Shown: positions 35,066 through 43,958, counted from the stretch's first letter. The stretch is 64,000 bases of DNA from Serpens sp035306625 (GCA_035306625.1 DATGNS010000305.1:1-64000), one strand, 5' to 3'. Made by a program: numbers and translations. The notes: generated from the sequence alone by a model not told the origin.

Positions 35066-36484
35066 TCAGAGTGAGTTCAGGAAGGCCAGCAGCGCCTTGC
35101 GCTGTTCGCCATTGAAGCCCAGCACACGCTGCCGGGCGGCTTCCGCCTCGCCGCCGTGCCAGAGGATGGCTTCCAGCAGGTTGCGGGCGCGGCCGTCGTG
35201 CAGGAGCTGGGTATGACCATTGACCGTTTCCGTCAGGCCGATGCCCCACAGTGGTGCGGTGCGCCATTCGCGGCCGCTGGCCCGGAACTCCGGGCGGTTG
35301 TCGGCCAGGCCTTCGCCCATGTCGTGTAGCAGCAGGTCGGTGTAGGGACGGATGGTCTGGCCCGCCAGTTCCGGCTCGGCGGCGTCGGTGCGGGTGACGA
35401 AGCTGGGGTTGTGGCAGGCCGCGCAGCCGGCCTCGTGGAACAGGCGCTTGCCGGCCAGCACGGTGGGCCTGTCCACATCGCGGCGCATGGGCACGCCCAG
35501 GTTGCGGGTATAGAACAGCACCTGGTTGAAGATGTTCTCGCTGACCTCGGGGTCGCCACCGCTGGGCGCGGCGCGACAGGCGGTCTGCGCCTCGGTGCAG
35601 GCGTCCACGCGCAGCAGCGGGGTGGTCAGGCCCATGTCGTTGAGGAAGGCGTCGGCGTTCTGCTGGGCCAGGCTGGGCTGGCCGGCCTTCCAGCCGAAGC
35701 GGCCGAGCACGTCCTGGCCGGTGGCCTGGTCGCGCACGATGTTGGGACGACCGGAAATGCCGTCGCCATTGCGGTCGTCCGGGTCGGCCAGGGCCAGGAT
35801 GGCGGACTCGGGAATCGCCTCCAGCAGGCCCAGGCCGATCATCGGCGGCGCGACGCGGGGCGAGAACAGGGTGTCGGGGTGCAGGGGGCCGTAGCCCAGC
35901 TTGTCCACCTGCAGCTGCGGCTTGCGCAGCTCGACCTCGAAACCGTCGGCAAAGCGCACCCGGGAGTATTCGTAGCGCAGGCGCACGCGGGCTTCGGGAG
36001 TGACGCCGGGGATGGCCATTTCCTGCAGCTGCGCGCCATACACCGGCTCGGGGCGCACGCCCTTGGCGGCGACCAGCGCGGCGTGCTCCGGGCCGGCGGG
36101 CAGGGAGATGCGTACCAGCATGGACACGCTGTTCAGCGCATCGCCGGCCGGGGGATGGCCGCGGCCGTCCTTGATGTGGCAGTTCTGGCAGGCGTTGGTG
36201 TTGAACAGCGGGCCCAGGCCGTCGCGGGCGGTGGTGCTGGCCGGCGCGATGACCCAGGGATTGCGGAAGAAGCTGTTGCCCACGTTGAAGTCCAGGCGCC
36301 GACTGGGTGGCAGGTTGGCCGAGGGCAGGGAGAAGGCGTTGACATCGCTGCGGCTGACCGTGGTGGCGCCACCGGAGAGCTGTTCACCGGGTTCGGCGCG
36401 GGTGAAGTCCAGGGGCGGCGGGCTGTCCTGACAGGCGGCCAGGAGCAGGGTCAACAACAGCAGACTACGGCGCGGGGCAGGCAT
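35066..36484 (-). CDS. Di-haem c-type cytochrome lipoprotein (DUF1111, putative thiol oxidoreductase)
   Basis: A 472-residue lipoprotein (signal MPAPRRSLLLLTLLLAAC, Cys18) with two haem-binding motifs: CQNCH at about 98-102 and CAACH at about 354-358. DUF1111 proteins are called di-haem oxidoreductases related to cytochrome c peroxidase, but no substrate is established. The ATG at 36484 has CGGAG 8 nt upstream; an earlier in-frame start would lack a signal peptide. It lies between two imelysins, suggesting redox chemistry on the metal they handle. Confidence 0.88.
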   Translation of the reverse strand: MPAPRRSLLLLTLLLAACQDSPPPLDFTRAEPGEQLSGGATTVSRSDVNAFSLPSANLPPSRRLDFNVGNSFFRNPWVIAPASTTARDGLGPLFNTNACQNCHIKDGRGHPPAGDALNSVSMLVRISLPAGPEHAALVAAKGVRPEPVYGAQLQEMAIPGVTPEARVRLRYEYSRVRFADGFEVELRKPQLQVDKLGYGPLHPDTLFSPRVAPPMIGLGLLEAIPESAILALADPDDRNGDGISGRPNIVRDQATGQDVLGRFGWKAGQPSLAQQNADAFLNDMGLTTPLLRVDACTEAQTACRAAPSGGDPEVSENIFNQVLFYTRNLGVPMRRDVDRPTVLAGKRLFHEAGCAACHNPSFVTRTDAAEPELAGQTIRPYTDLLLHDMGEGLADNRPEFRASGREWRTAPLWGIGLTETVNGHTQLLHDGRARNLLEAILWHGGEAEAARQRVLGFNGEQRKALLAFLNSL

Positions 36485-36628
36485 CAAACGAACTCCGGTG
36501 CGAAACGGCGCACAGGGTAGCAGGGCAAATGGGAACTCTTCCCATTGCGGCGGTGAGGTGAAAGGTCGCAAGCGAGGAGAAGACACCCGCGGCCGGCCGA
36601 AGCCGGCGCGCGGGAACGAGGCGCCGGA

Positions 36629-37951
36629 TCAGAACTCGTGATCGGCGGTGTCCGGGTTCAGATCGCCGATGCCCAGCCTGGCGGCGGCCTGCTCGATCGA
36701 GGCGGTCTGCTTGACCAGGGCGGCGATGGCGTCGCGGATCAGCTGGTTGCCTTCGGCGTTGTCGGCGGCGATCAGCTGGTCGTAGTGCACGCCGGCGGCG
36801 GCGCTGTCCACCAGGGCCTGCAGACGGGCCTGGGTGGCGTCCAGGTCGGCCTTCAGGGTGGCGTCGGTGTCGGCATCCACCTGGGCCACCAGCGAGGACA
36901 GGCTCGGGCCGCTCAGGATGTCGCCGTTCACCCGGCGGTATTCGCCCAGGTAGATGTTGCGGATGCCCAGGCCGTTGTAGAAGTGCGAGTGGTGGGTGTT
37001 GTCGCTGAAGCAGTCATGCTCGTCCTCGGTGGAGTTGGCCTCCAGGGATACCTTCATGCGCTCGCCGGCCAGCTCGCCCAGGGACAGGCTGCCCATGCCG
37101 AACAGCATCTTGCGCAGGCCGTTGGCGGACGGCTCGGCTTCCAGGCTGGCGCGGTAGTTGTCGGCGCCCGGCTGCCACTGGGCGACCATCTCCTCCAGGT
37201 CGGACACCAGCAGGTCGGTGACTGCCTTCAGGTAGGCGCGGCGGCGCTCGTTGTTGCCGCCGGTGGCGCCGTCGCCCACCAGGAAGTCGGTGTAGGGACG
37301 CTGGCCGGCGCCGGCGTCGGTGCCATTCAGGTCCTGGCCCCAGAGCAGGAACTCGATGGCGTGATAACCGGTGGCCACGTTGGCCTCGGAGCCGCCCAGT
37401 TCGTTCAGGCTGGCCAGCAGCTCGCCGGTGATCTCGCTGACGTCGATGACATCCTCGCCGACGCGGATCTCGGTATTGGCGATGATGTTGGCGGTGGCGC
37501 CGGGGTTGCCCAGGGCATGCTGGTAGTCCTCGGCCACGTAGTCGATCAGGCCCTCGTCCAGCGGCCAGGCGTTGACCTGACCTTCCCACTCGTCCACGTT
37601 CGGGTTGCCGAAGCGGAACACCTCGGTCTGCATGTAGGGCACGCGGGCGGCCAGCCAGGCCTGCCTGGCGGCGTCCAGGGTGGTCTGGTCGGGCGCGGCG
37701 AGGAAGGCGTCCACGGCGGCCTGCAGTTCCCGGGCGGTGCTCAGGGCGTCGCCGAAGATGGCGGCGGCCAGATCACCGTAGTGCCTGACCACGGCCCGGG
37801 CCTGGGCCTCGTCGAAGGCGGCCGCGGCCGGTGCGCTCTGCTGGCTGGCAGGCGCCGCGGATTGGGCGGGGGCGTTCTTGTCATCGCCGCAGCCGGCCAG
37901 GGCGATGGCAACGGCGAGCAGGCTGGCGGGGACCAGGGGCATACGGGGCAT
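36629..37951 (-). CDS. icmP: Imelysin-family lipoprotein (IcmP-like)
   Basis: A 440-residue lipoprotein (MPRMPLVPASLLAVAIALAGC, Cys21) with the complete imelysin signature GYHAIEFLLWGQ (about 195-206). The P. aeruginosa homologue was described as an insulin-cleaving metalloprotease, although imelysins are now mostly viewed as iron-regulated metal-binding proteins. AGGACG precedes the ATG. It is first gene of an imelysin-DUF1111-imelysin-DUF1513 operon; a Fur-like box and promoter lie directly upstream. Confidence 0.88.
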   Translation of the reverse strand: MPRMPLVPASLLAVAIALAGCGDDKNAPAQSAAPASQQSAPAAAAFDEAQARAVVRHYGDLAAAIFGDALSTARELQAAVDAFLAAPDQTTLDAARQAWLAARVPYMQTEVFRFGNPNVDEWEGQVNAWPLDEGLIDYVAEDYQHALGNPGATANIIANTEIRVGEDVIDVSEITGELLASLNELGGSEANVATGYHAIEFLLWGQDLNGTDAGAGQRPYTDFLVGDGATGGNNERRRAYLKAVTDLLVSDLEEMVAQWQPGADNYRASLEAEPSANGLRKMLFGMGSLSLGELAGERMKVSLEANSTEDEHDCFSDNTHHSHFYNGLGIRNIYLGEYRRVNGDILSGPSLSSLVAQVDADTDATLKADLDATQARLQALVDSAAAGVHYDQLIAADNAEGNQLIRDAIAALVKQTASIEQAAARLGIGDLNPDTADHEF

Positions 37952-37994
37952 GGTGACGTCCTTTGGATGGAATGGGTGAGTTCCTGAAACCCAA

Positions 37995-38025
37995 CAATAA
38001 TGCGAAAGATTTGCATCCTTGCAAA
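37995..38025 (-). promoter_or_regulatory. Promoter with Fur-like box upstream of the imelysin operon
   Basis: On the minus strand TTGCAA (38019-38024) and CATTAT (37997-38002) are 16 nt apart. The same stretch (37995-38014) reads GCAAATCTTTCGCATTATTG, resembling Fur sites of the form GCAAATGATTCTCATTTGC. A perfect dyad TTTGCATCCTTGCAAA (38010-38025) covers the -35 element. Binding by Fur would be consistent with an iron-repressed imelysin operon. Confidence 0.5.
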
Positions 38026-38050
38026 GGAAAAATCGAGGGGAGTCCCATTC

Positions 38051-40102
38051 TCAGGGGATGGCGATGCGCTGACGGCCCTGGGTCAGCAGCAGCTGCGTCA
38101 GCTCCCGGGCCGGCAGCGGCTTGCTGTACAGGTAGCCCTGTCCCTCATCGCAGCCCAGGTCGTTGAGGAAGCGCTCCTGCTCGCTGTTCTCCACCCCTTC
38201 GGCGATCACCTGCAGTGACAGGTTGCGTGCCAGCTGGACGATGGCGCGCACGATGGCGGCGTCGCCTTCGGCCTGGGAGCCGGTGTGCAGGTCGCGCACG
38301 AAGCTCTTGTCGATCTTGATCTTGTCCAGGGGCAGGCTCTTCAGATAGCTGAGCGAGGAATAGCCGGTGCCGAAATCGTCGATGGCGATCAGCGCGCCGG
38401 CCTGGCGCAGGCTCAGCAGGTGCTCGGCGGCGGTGCGCACGTCTTCCATCAGTGAGGTTTCGGTGATTTCCAGCTCCAGGCTGCCATGCGGCAGGCGGTA
38501 GCGATGCAGCAGCTCGGCCACCAGGCCGGGCAGCTGTCCATGGTGCAGTTGCACAGCGGACAGGTTCACCGCCATGCGCAGCGGGGCCAGGCCCTGGTCG
38601 TGCCACTGGCGCAGCTGGCGACAGGCCTGGTCCAGCACCCAACTGCCGATCGGCAGGATGCTGCCGTTCTGCTCGGCCAGCGGAATGAAATGATCCGGCG
38701 CGATGGGGCCGTGCACGGGATGCTGCCAGCGCAGCAGCACCTCCACGCCGCGGATGCGTCGGGTGCGATAGTCGATCTGCGGCTGATAGACCAGATGCAG
38801 CTGACGGTTGTCCAGGGCCAGCAGCAGGTCCCGGTCCAGGTCACGGCGCCGGCGCATCTCGCGGTCCACGCTGGCCACGTAGAACTGGTAGCCGCTGCGG
38901 GCGTGGCGCTTGGCCAGGGTCATGGTCAGCTCGGCCTTCTGCAGCAGGTCGCTGGAGTCGGCGCCGTCGTCGGGATACCGGGTGATGCCCAGGGTGGCGC
39001 TGAGCTGCACCGGCTGGCCATCGAGCTCGAAGGGTTCCGTCAGGCGGTCGAGAATGCCCTGGGCCAGCGCGGCGGTCTGATCGTGCCCGGCCAGGGGATG
39101 CTGGATCAGCGCGAACTGGTCCCCGCCCAGGCGGGAAATGCAGCTTACCTGGCCGGCGAAGCACTGCAGGCGCTGCCCCAGGGCGGCCAGCAGCTGGTCG
39201 CCGCAGGGATAGCCGAACTGTTCGTTGACCTCGCGAAAGCCATCCAGCCCCAGGCACAGCACCGCCACCTGCTGGCGACGCTCGCCGGCCTCGGCCAGCA
39301 CGCGCTGCAGGTGGGCCTGGAACAGCAGGCGGTTGGGCAGGTCGGTCAGCGGGTCGTGCTCGGTGGCGTGCAGCAGCTCGCGCTCGGCCTGCTGGCGCAA
39401 CTGGCTGTGATACTCGATGGCGGCCAGCAGGCGATTGGCCGCACGGATCCACTGGCCGAGCTCGTTGTATTCGTGGCCCTTGAGCATCGGCAGTTGGTAC
39501 TGGCCGGGGCGCTCAGGGTCGATATGGGTCAGGTGGTGCAGCAGCCGATCCAGGGGGCGGGTGACCAGCCAGCGATAGATCAGGTGCAGCAGCAGGGCCA
39601 GGCCCAGGGCGCGCAGGATGCCGCTGACCAGCAGAAACAGCGCATCTTCCATGAATGTCTGCCCGTACAGCGCGGTGTCCAGGCTCAGGTGCAACTGGGC
39701 GGAGGGCAGCTCCGGGTCGTCGCGCAGGTCGGCGCCGAGCAGGTATTCACGCCCCAGCAGGGGATCGGTGAAGCGGCGCCAGGGCACTTCCAGCAGAGGA
39801 CGTTCACTTTCGGCCAGGGGCGCTTCGCCCGGGGTGCCGATATGGGCGTGGCGGATCGATTCGTGCTGGAACAGGCCGGCGATCACCTGTTCGGCCATGG
39901 TTCTGTCGAGGGTCAGGGCCGCCTGCGCCGAGGGGTCGCGGAACATCGCCAGGATGCGCTGCGCCTCGTTGTCCAGCCTTTCCCGGGTCTGGTGCAGGGA
40001 ATGGACGATCTGCACGATGCTCAGCAGCAGGCCTACGGCCAGTGCTGCCAGCAGAGCGACCTGGAGCAGTTTGCGGGACAGGCTGCGGTGGCGTACCTGC
40101 AT
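38051..40102 (-). CDS. bifA: Membrane c-di-GMP phosphodiesterase BifA (GGDEF-EAL)
   Basis: A 683-residue protein: TM1 at about 13-35, a periplasmic sensor, TM2 near 155-180, a degenerate GGDEF domain with LGGDQF (near 323-328), and an EAL domain whose signature reads EVLLRW (near 451). The divergent GGDQF and length match BifA (687 residues in P. aeruginosa), which degrades c-di-GMP and promotes swarming over biofilm. The bifA-sodB-argO-argP order supports it. The start is chosen by homology; the ribosome site is weak. A FliA-like promoter precedes it. Confidence 0.92.
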   Translation of the reverse strand: MQVRHRSLSRKLLQVALLAALAVGLLLSIVQIVHSLHQTRERLDNEAQRILAMFRDPSAQAALTLDRTMAEQVIAGLFQHESIRHAHIGTPGEAPLAESERPLLEVPWRRFTDPLLGREYLLGADLRDDPELPSAQLHLSLDTALYGQTFMEDALFLLVSGILRALGLALLLHLIYRWLVTRPLDRLLHHLTHIDPERPGQYQLPMLKGHEYNELGQWIRAANRLLAAIEYHSQLRQQAERELLHATEHDPLTDLPNRLLFQAHLQRVLAEAGERRQQVAVLCLGLDGFREVNEQFGYPCGDQLLAALGQRLQCFAGQVSCISRLGGDQFALIQHPLAGHDQTAALAQGILDRLTEPFELDGQPVQLSATLGITRYPDDGADSSDLLQKAELTMTLAKRHARSGYQFYVASVDREMRRRRDLDRDLLLALDNRQLHLVYQPQIDYRTRRIRGVEVLLRWQHPVHGPIAPDHFIPLAEQNGSILPIGSWVLDQACRQLRQWHDQGLAPLRMAVNLSAVQLHHGQLPGLVAELLHRYRLPHGSLELEITETSLMEDVRTAAEHLLSLRQAGALIAIDDFGTGYSSLSYLKSLPLDKIKIDKSFVRDLHTGSQAEGDAAIVRAIVQLARNLSLQVIAEGVENSEQERFLNDLGCDEGQGYLYSKPLPARELTQLLLTQGRQRIAIP

Positions 40103-40167
40103 CAAGTGGATGAATTCCTGAACAGCGGCATGAGTGACGCAGCGGGATCGCCGCTGCCGATCACTCT

Positions 40168-40194
40168 GTGTCGGGCGAAAGGACGGTGACTTTA
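40168..40194 (-). promoter_or_regulatory. Possible sigma-28 (FliA) promoter of bifA
   Basis: On the minus strand TAAA (40191-40194), exactly 15 nt, then CCCGACAC (40168-40175). The -35 matches 4/4, the -10 only 5/8 of GCCGATAA. It lies 66 nt upstream of the chosen bifA start. Confidence 0.4.
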
Positions 40195-40245
40195 ATGGCG
40201 GCCGGAGCGTTTGGGTATGGCGAAAGGTAGCAGGCAGGGAAACGG

Positions 40246-40281
40246 AAAAGGGCCTGCGGCGCCCCGAAGGACGCCGCAGGC
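40246..40281 (-). terminator. Intrinsic terminator of sodB
   Basis: On the minus strand the arms GCCTGCGGCG (40281-40272) and CGCCGCAGGC (40261-40252) enclose a 10-nt loop and are followed by CCTTTTCC. It lies 7 nt past the sodB stop. Confidence 0.8.
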
Positions 40282-40287
40282 GGGGCA

Positions 40288-40869
40288 TCAGGCGGCGTAG
40301 TTGGCTGCCACGAAGTCCCAGTTCACCAGGTTCCAGAAGGACTCGACGTACTTCGGACGCAGGTTGCGGTAGTCGATGTAGTAGGCGTGTTCCCACACGT
40401 CGCAGGTCAGCAGCGGGGTGTCGCCGCTGGTCATCGGGTTGCCGGCACCGATGGTGCTGGCCAGGGCCAGGGAGCCGTCGGCCTTCTTCACCAGCCAGGC
40501 CCAGCCCGAACCGAAGGTGCCGATGGCGACCTTGGTGAACTCTTCCTTGAACTTGTCGAAGGAGCCGAAGGCGGCGTTGATGGCATCAGCCAGGGCGCCG
40601 GTGGGCTGGCCACCGCCGTTGGGCTTCATGCAGTTCCAGTAGAAGGTGTGGTTCCACACCTGGGCGGCGTTGTTGAAGATGCCGCCGGAGGAGCTCTTGA
40701 CGATCTCTTCCAGGGACTTGCCTTCGAACTCGGTGCCCGGGATCAGGTTGTTCAGGTTGGTCACATAGGCCTGATGGTGCTTGCCGTAGTGGTATTCCAG
40801 GGTTTCTGCGGAAATGTGCGGCTCCAGAGCGTTCTGGGCGTACGGCAGCGGCGGCAATTCAAAAGCCAT
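40288..40869 (-). CDS. sodB: Superoxide dismutase, Fe type
   Basis: A 193-residue cytosolic enzyme converting superoxide to peroxide and oxygen. Metal-ligand motifs are intact: H27 in EYHYGKHH, H74 in VWNHTFYW and the DVWEHAYY pair (D157/H161). Fe-type features such as AAQVWNHTFYWNC and GSGWAWLV are present. GAGGAGAATT precedes the ATG. A terminator follows and the gene is monocistronic. Confidence 0.96.
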   Translation of the reverse strand: MAFELPPLPYAQNALEPHISAETLEYHYGKHHQAYVTNLNNLIPGTEFEGKSLEEIVKSSSGGIFNNAAQVWNHTFYWNCMKPNGGGQPTGALADAINAAFGSFDKFKEEFTKVAIGTFGSGWAWLVKKADGSLALASTIGAGNPMTSGDTPLLTCDVWEHAYYIDYRNLRPKYVESFWNLVNWDFVAANYAA

Positions 40870-40958
40870 CGAAATTCTCCTCTTCAGGGGCAAGGCATGG
40901 CTGGCGAGGCGCCAGCGATGGTCGCGGGAGTTGGGACTCCCTGTTTTTGAGCCCGCAA

Positions 40959-40987
40959 ATCATAGCATCCGGCCTCTGCCATATCCA
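40959..40987 (-). promoter_or_regulatory. Putative sodB promoter
   Basis: On the minus strand TGGATA (40982-40987) and TATGAT (40959-40964) are 17 nt apart, matching sigma-70 at 4/6 and 5/6. The transcribed leader of about 85 nt would contain a hairpin with arms GGGAGT/ACTCCC (40926-40941). Confidence 0.4.
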
Positions 40988-41020
40988 CGCAGGCGCTCTG
41001 GCGCAACGGCTGGGCCCGCC

Positions 41021-41632
41021 TCAGGCGTCCAGGGCCAGGCGCAGCGCGATGACCAGCAGGGTGGCCGCCACCGCCAGGTCGATCAGCCGCCAGGTTAACG
41101 GCCGGGCCAGTTTCGGCGCCAGCCAGGCGGCGCCCAGCGCCAGGCCGAGGAACCAGGTCAGGGAAGCGCTGGTGGCGCCCAGCACATAGGCGCCGGGCAC
41201 CGCCTCGCGTGCGCCCACCGAGCCGATCAGCAGCACGGTGTCCAGGTACACGTGGGGGTTGAGCAGGGTGACCGCCAGGGTGGCCAGCAGCACGGCGGGC
41301 AGGCTGCGGGGCGCCGCACCCTCGGCCTGCTGCAGGCCCTGCGGGCGCAGGGCGCGCCACAGGGCCTGCAGCCCGTAATAGAGCAGAAAGGCCGCTCCAC
41401 CCCAGCGGGCGATGCCGAGCCACAGGGGATGGCTGGCCAGCAGGCTGGCCAGTCCGAACACGCCCAGGGCCACCAGCACGGCATCACAGACCACGCACAG
41501 CAGCGCGACCGGCAAGTGGTGCTCGCGGCGCAGGCTCTGGGCGAGCACGAAGGCGTTCTGGGCGCCGATGGCCACGATCAGGCCGGCGGTGATCAGCAGG
41601 CCGTTGAAATAACTGTTCCAGAGCGGATTCAT
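41021..41632 (-). CDS. argO: LysE/ArgO family basic amino-acid exporter
   Basis: A 203-residue inner-membrane exporter with six predicted helices, beginning MNPLWNSYFNGLLITAGLIV. Family hallmarks are LIVAIGAQNAFVLAQSLRR near residues 18-36 and LLNPHVYLDTVLLIGS near 122-137. ArgO/LysE export arginine or lysine when internal levels rise. It is divergent from argP, whose product activates argO in E. coli. Confidence 0.92.
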   Translation of the reverse strand: MNPLWNSYFNGLLITAGLIVAIGAQNAFVLAQSLRREHHLPVALLCVVCDAVLVALGVFGLASLLASHPLWLGIARWGGAAFLLYYGLQALWRALRPQGLQQAEGAAPRSLPAVLLATLAVTLLNPHVYLDTVLLIGSVGAREAVPGAYVLGATSASLTWFLGLALGAAWLAPKLARPLTWRLIDLAVAATLLVIALRLALDA

Positions 41633-41724
41633 GGGTAAACCGGAGTTGTTGCGGGCTGGCAATTGTTGCTGCTCGGGCTATATAAGAGAAACGAATCCTG
41701 TTAATGCCTCATCAGGAGTACTGA
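41633..41724. promoter_or_regulatory. argO-argP divergent control region
   Basis: A 92-nt spacer between the divergent genes, unusually AT-rich around CTATATAAGAG (41679-41689). Both promoters and the ArgP binding site must lie here, but no confident hexamer pair was assigned. Confidence 0.4.
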
Positions 41725-42615
41725 TTGTTCGACTACAAGCTGCTGGCCGCCCTGAGCGCCGTGGTGGAGCAGGGCGGTTTCGAGCGCGCCGCCCAGATGC
41801 TGGGGCTCTCCCAGTCGGCGGTGTCGCAACGCATCAAGCTGCTGGAAAGCCGCGTCGGCCAGCCGGTGCTGGTGCGCTCCACGCCACCGACGCCCACCGA
41901 GCTGGGGCGCCGCTTGCTCAATCACGTGCAGCAGGTGCGGTTGCTGGAGGGCGAGCTGGGCGACCTGTTGCCGGGCCTCGACGACGGTGGCCTGCCGGAC
42001 CGTCTGCGCGTCGCCCTCAGCGCCGACAGCCTGGCCACCTGGTGGGCGCCGGCATTGAGCGATTTCTGCGCCGAACAGGCCTTGCTGTTCGACCTGCTGG
42101 TAGAGGATCAGGATGTCGGCCTCAAGCGCATGCGCGCCGGCGAGGTGGCGGCCTGCCTGTGTGCGGTGGAGCGCCCCGTGGCCGGGGCGCGCAGCGTGCC
42201 GCTGGGCAGCATGCGCTACCGGGCCGTGGCCAGCCCCGCCTTCCTCGCCCGGCATCTCCCGGCGGGGGTGACCGTGCAGCGGCTGGCAAGCGTGCCGGCC
42301 ATCGTCTTCGGTCCGGACGACCGCCTGCAGCATCGCTACTTGGCCGCCCTCGGGCAGGAGGGCAGCTTCCTGCACCACCTGTGCCCTTCCTCGGAAGGTT
42401 TCGTGCGCATGATCGAAAGCGGCATCGGCTGGGGGCTGGTGCCGGAAATCCAGGTGCGCGACGCCCTGGCCGGTGGTGCTCTGTGCGAGCTGATGGGCGA
42501 TCGGCCCATCGATGTGCCGCTGTACTGGCACTACTGGCGCAACGGCGGGAATCTGCTGATCAGCCTGACCGAGCACCTGCGGCGGCGCGCCGGGGAATGG
42601 CTGCTGCCGGCCTGA
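41725..42615 (+). CDS. argP: LysR-type regulator ArgP (IciA)
   Basis: A 296-residue LysR-family activator. The winged helix-turn-helix occupies residues about 3-60 (KLLAALSAVVEQGGFERAAQ, then LSQSAVSQRIKLLESR) and the effector domain about 90-296. ArgP senses lysine and arginine and controls the divergent exporter argO. The start is TTG at 41725 with GGAG 7 nt upstream; a rare start codon may keep expression low. It abuts the convergent small gene without a gap. Confidence 0.92.
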   Translation: MFDYKLLAALSAVVEQGGFERAAQMLGLSQSAVSQRIKLLESRVGQPVLVRSTPPTPTELGRRLLNHVQQVRLLEGELGDLLPGLDDGGLPDRLRVALSADSLATWWAPALSDFCAEQALLFDLLVEDQDVGLKRMRAGEVAACLCAVERPVAGARSVPLGSMRYRAVASPAFLARHLPAGVTVQRLASVPAIVFGPDDRLQHRYLAALGQEGSFLHHLCPSSEGFVRMIESGIGWGLVPEIQVRDALAGGALCELMGDRPIDVPLYWHYWRNGGNLLISLTEHLRRRAGEWLLPA

Positions 42616-42897
42616 TCAGCCGACGATGCGCTGGCCACGGTAGATGCGCACCCGGACCTGATCGGCGGCGGGGTCCTGGACACGCAACGCGGCTGTCGCC
42701 TGCGGCAGGTCATGGTCGGTCAGCTCGGCCAGGCGTTCGCCCAGTGCATGGGTTTGCGGATCGCGAGACGTGTGGCTGGCCATGAGCAGGGCCTCGATGG
42801 CATCCGCCTGATGCAGATGGATATCGATGCCCAGCTCGTTGCGAATGCGGCGACGCAGCAGCTGCATGCAATCAATCAGAGCCTTGTTCATTTCCAT
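42616..42897 (-). CDS. Small conserved hypothetical protein
   Basis: A 93-residue soluble protein, MEMNKALIDCMQLLRRRIRN..., with an N-terminal helical region and a C-terminal strand-rich end (VRVRIYRGQRIVG). AGGAGG lies 5 nt before the ATG at 42897; an ATG at 42891 is possible. Its stop is directly adjacent to the convergent argP stop. A homologue sits at the same place in P. aeruginosa (from memory). Function unknown. Confidence 0.75.
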   Translation of the reverse strand: MEMNKALIDCMQLLRRRIRNELGIDIHLHQADAIEALLMASHTSRDPQTHALGERLAELTDHDLPQATAALRVQDPAADQVRVRIYRGQRIVG

Positions 42898-43124
42898 ATG
42901 GACCTCCTGGCACACCGGCGAGCCGGACGACTGCGGCGCCAGGGCTCAAGCAAGTGGCATACCAGTGCCCGGGCAGCCAGAAATGGCAGGCATTGCAGGG
43001 ATATCCGCCGCAGGAGGGTGCATCCGTGTTGTGCGCGGTGCATTTGCATGGTGCGCGTGTGTCGGCGGGACAGTGACATGGTTATACTTTCGCCATTTTG
43101 TAGCTGAGCGACCCAGAGCGGCCC

Positions 43125-43958
43125 ATGCGTAACGACTCCTTCGATGAAATTGATGACCTGCCCAGTCTGACCGTCGAGCCCCTGGATCGGGATGCGCCGC
43201 CGCCGGCCCGTACCGAGACCCGCTCCGCGGTGTCCGTGCCGGTGCGAAATCCGGTCAATGGCCTGCTGTGGGCGCTGCTCCTGGCGGCACTGATCGCCCT
43301 GGGCGCGCTGGCCTGGTGGAGCTACAACCAGCTGACGCTGATGTCGCAGCAACTGGTGGCCACCCAGGAGAGCTTCGCGCGCATCAGCGAGGAGGCGGCA
43401 GGACGCATCCAGGACATCACCGGCAAGGTGGTGGCCACGGAAAGCAGCATTAGTGCCGGCACCGAAAGCCTGCAGCGTCAGCTGCGCCAGCTGGAGGGCA
43501 AGCTGGAAACGCTCGGCCGGCAGATCCGGGTGCAGGAAGCCAAGCAGGACAAGCGCCTGGATGCCCTGGAGGGCGAGCAGAAGGCCCAGGCCGGGACCCA
43601 GGGCAAGTTCGATGAGCGCCTCAAGGCCCAGGCCGGGGAGCTGGCCAGCCTGAAGGGCACCGCCGAGCAGATCGGCAAGCTGCGCACCGAGCAGGGCAAG
43701 CAGATCGAGGCCCTCCTGGCCCTGGACAAGGTGCTCAAGACCCTCACCGCCGATGTGCAGACGCTGAAGAAGGCCAACCTGGTCCAGGCGGTCAAGCGCG
43801 TGGAGCAGGACCTGCTGGCGCTGCGCAGCGAAGTGGCCGGACTGCCGGCCGGTACCGGCACCACCGAGTTCGACACCTTCCGTGCCCAGGTGACCCGCAA
43901 CATCACCACCCTGCAGACGCAGATCCAGACCCTGCAGCGGCAGATCGACGGGCGCTGA
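43125..43958 (+). CDS. Membrane-anchored coiled-coil protein
   Basis: A 277-residue protein with a cytosolic acidic N-terminus (residues 1-45), one membrane helix (about 47-67, GLLWALLLAALIALGALAWW) and a long Gln/Lys/Glu-rich coiled coil (about 75-275). Topology predicts the coiled coil in the periplasm. It converges with sbcB as in P. aeruginosa (from memory). It resembles ATPase-like or envelope-structuring coiled-coil proteins only in shape; function unknown. Confidence 0.8.
   Translation: MRNDSFDEIDDLPSLTVEPLDRDAPPPARTETRSAVSVPVRNPVNGLLWALLLAALIALGALAWWSYNQLTLMSQQLVATQESFARISEEAAGRIQDITGKVVATESSISAGTESLQRQLRQLEGKLETLGRQIRVQEAKQDKRLDALEGEQKAQAGTQGKFDERLKAQAGELASLKGTAEQIGKLRTEQGKQIEALLALDKVLKTLTADVQTLKKANLVQAVKRVEQDLLALRSEVAGLPAGTGTTEFDTFRAQVTRNITTLQTQIQTLQRQIDGR

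Noticed and set aside
41663..41676. Sigma-54-like TGGCAATTGTTGCT upstream of argP
   Set aside because: GG and GC are separated by 8 nt instead of the required 10.
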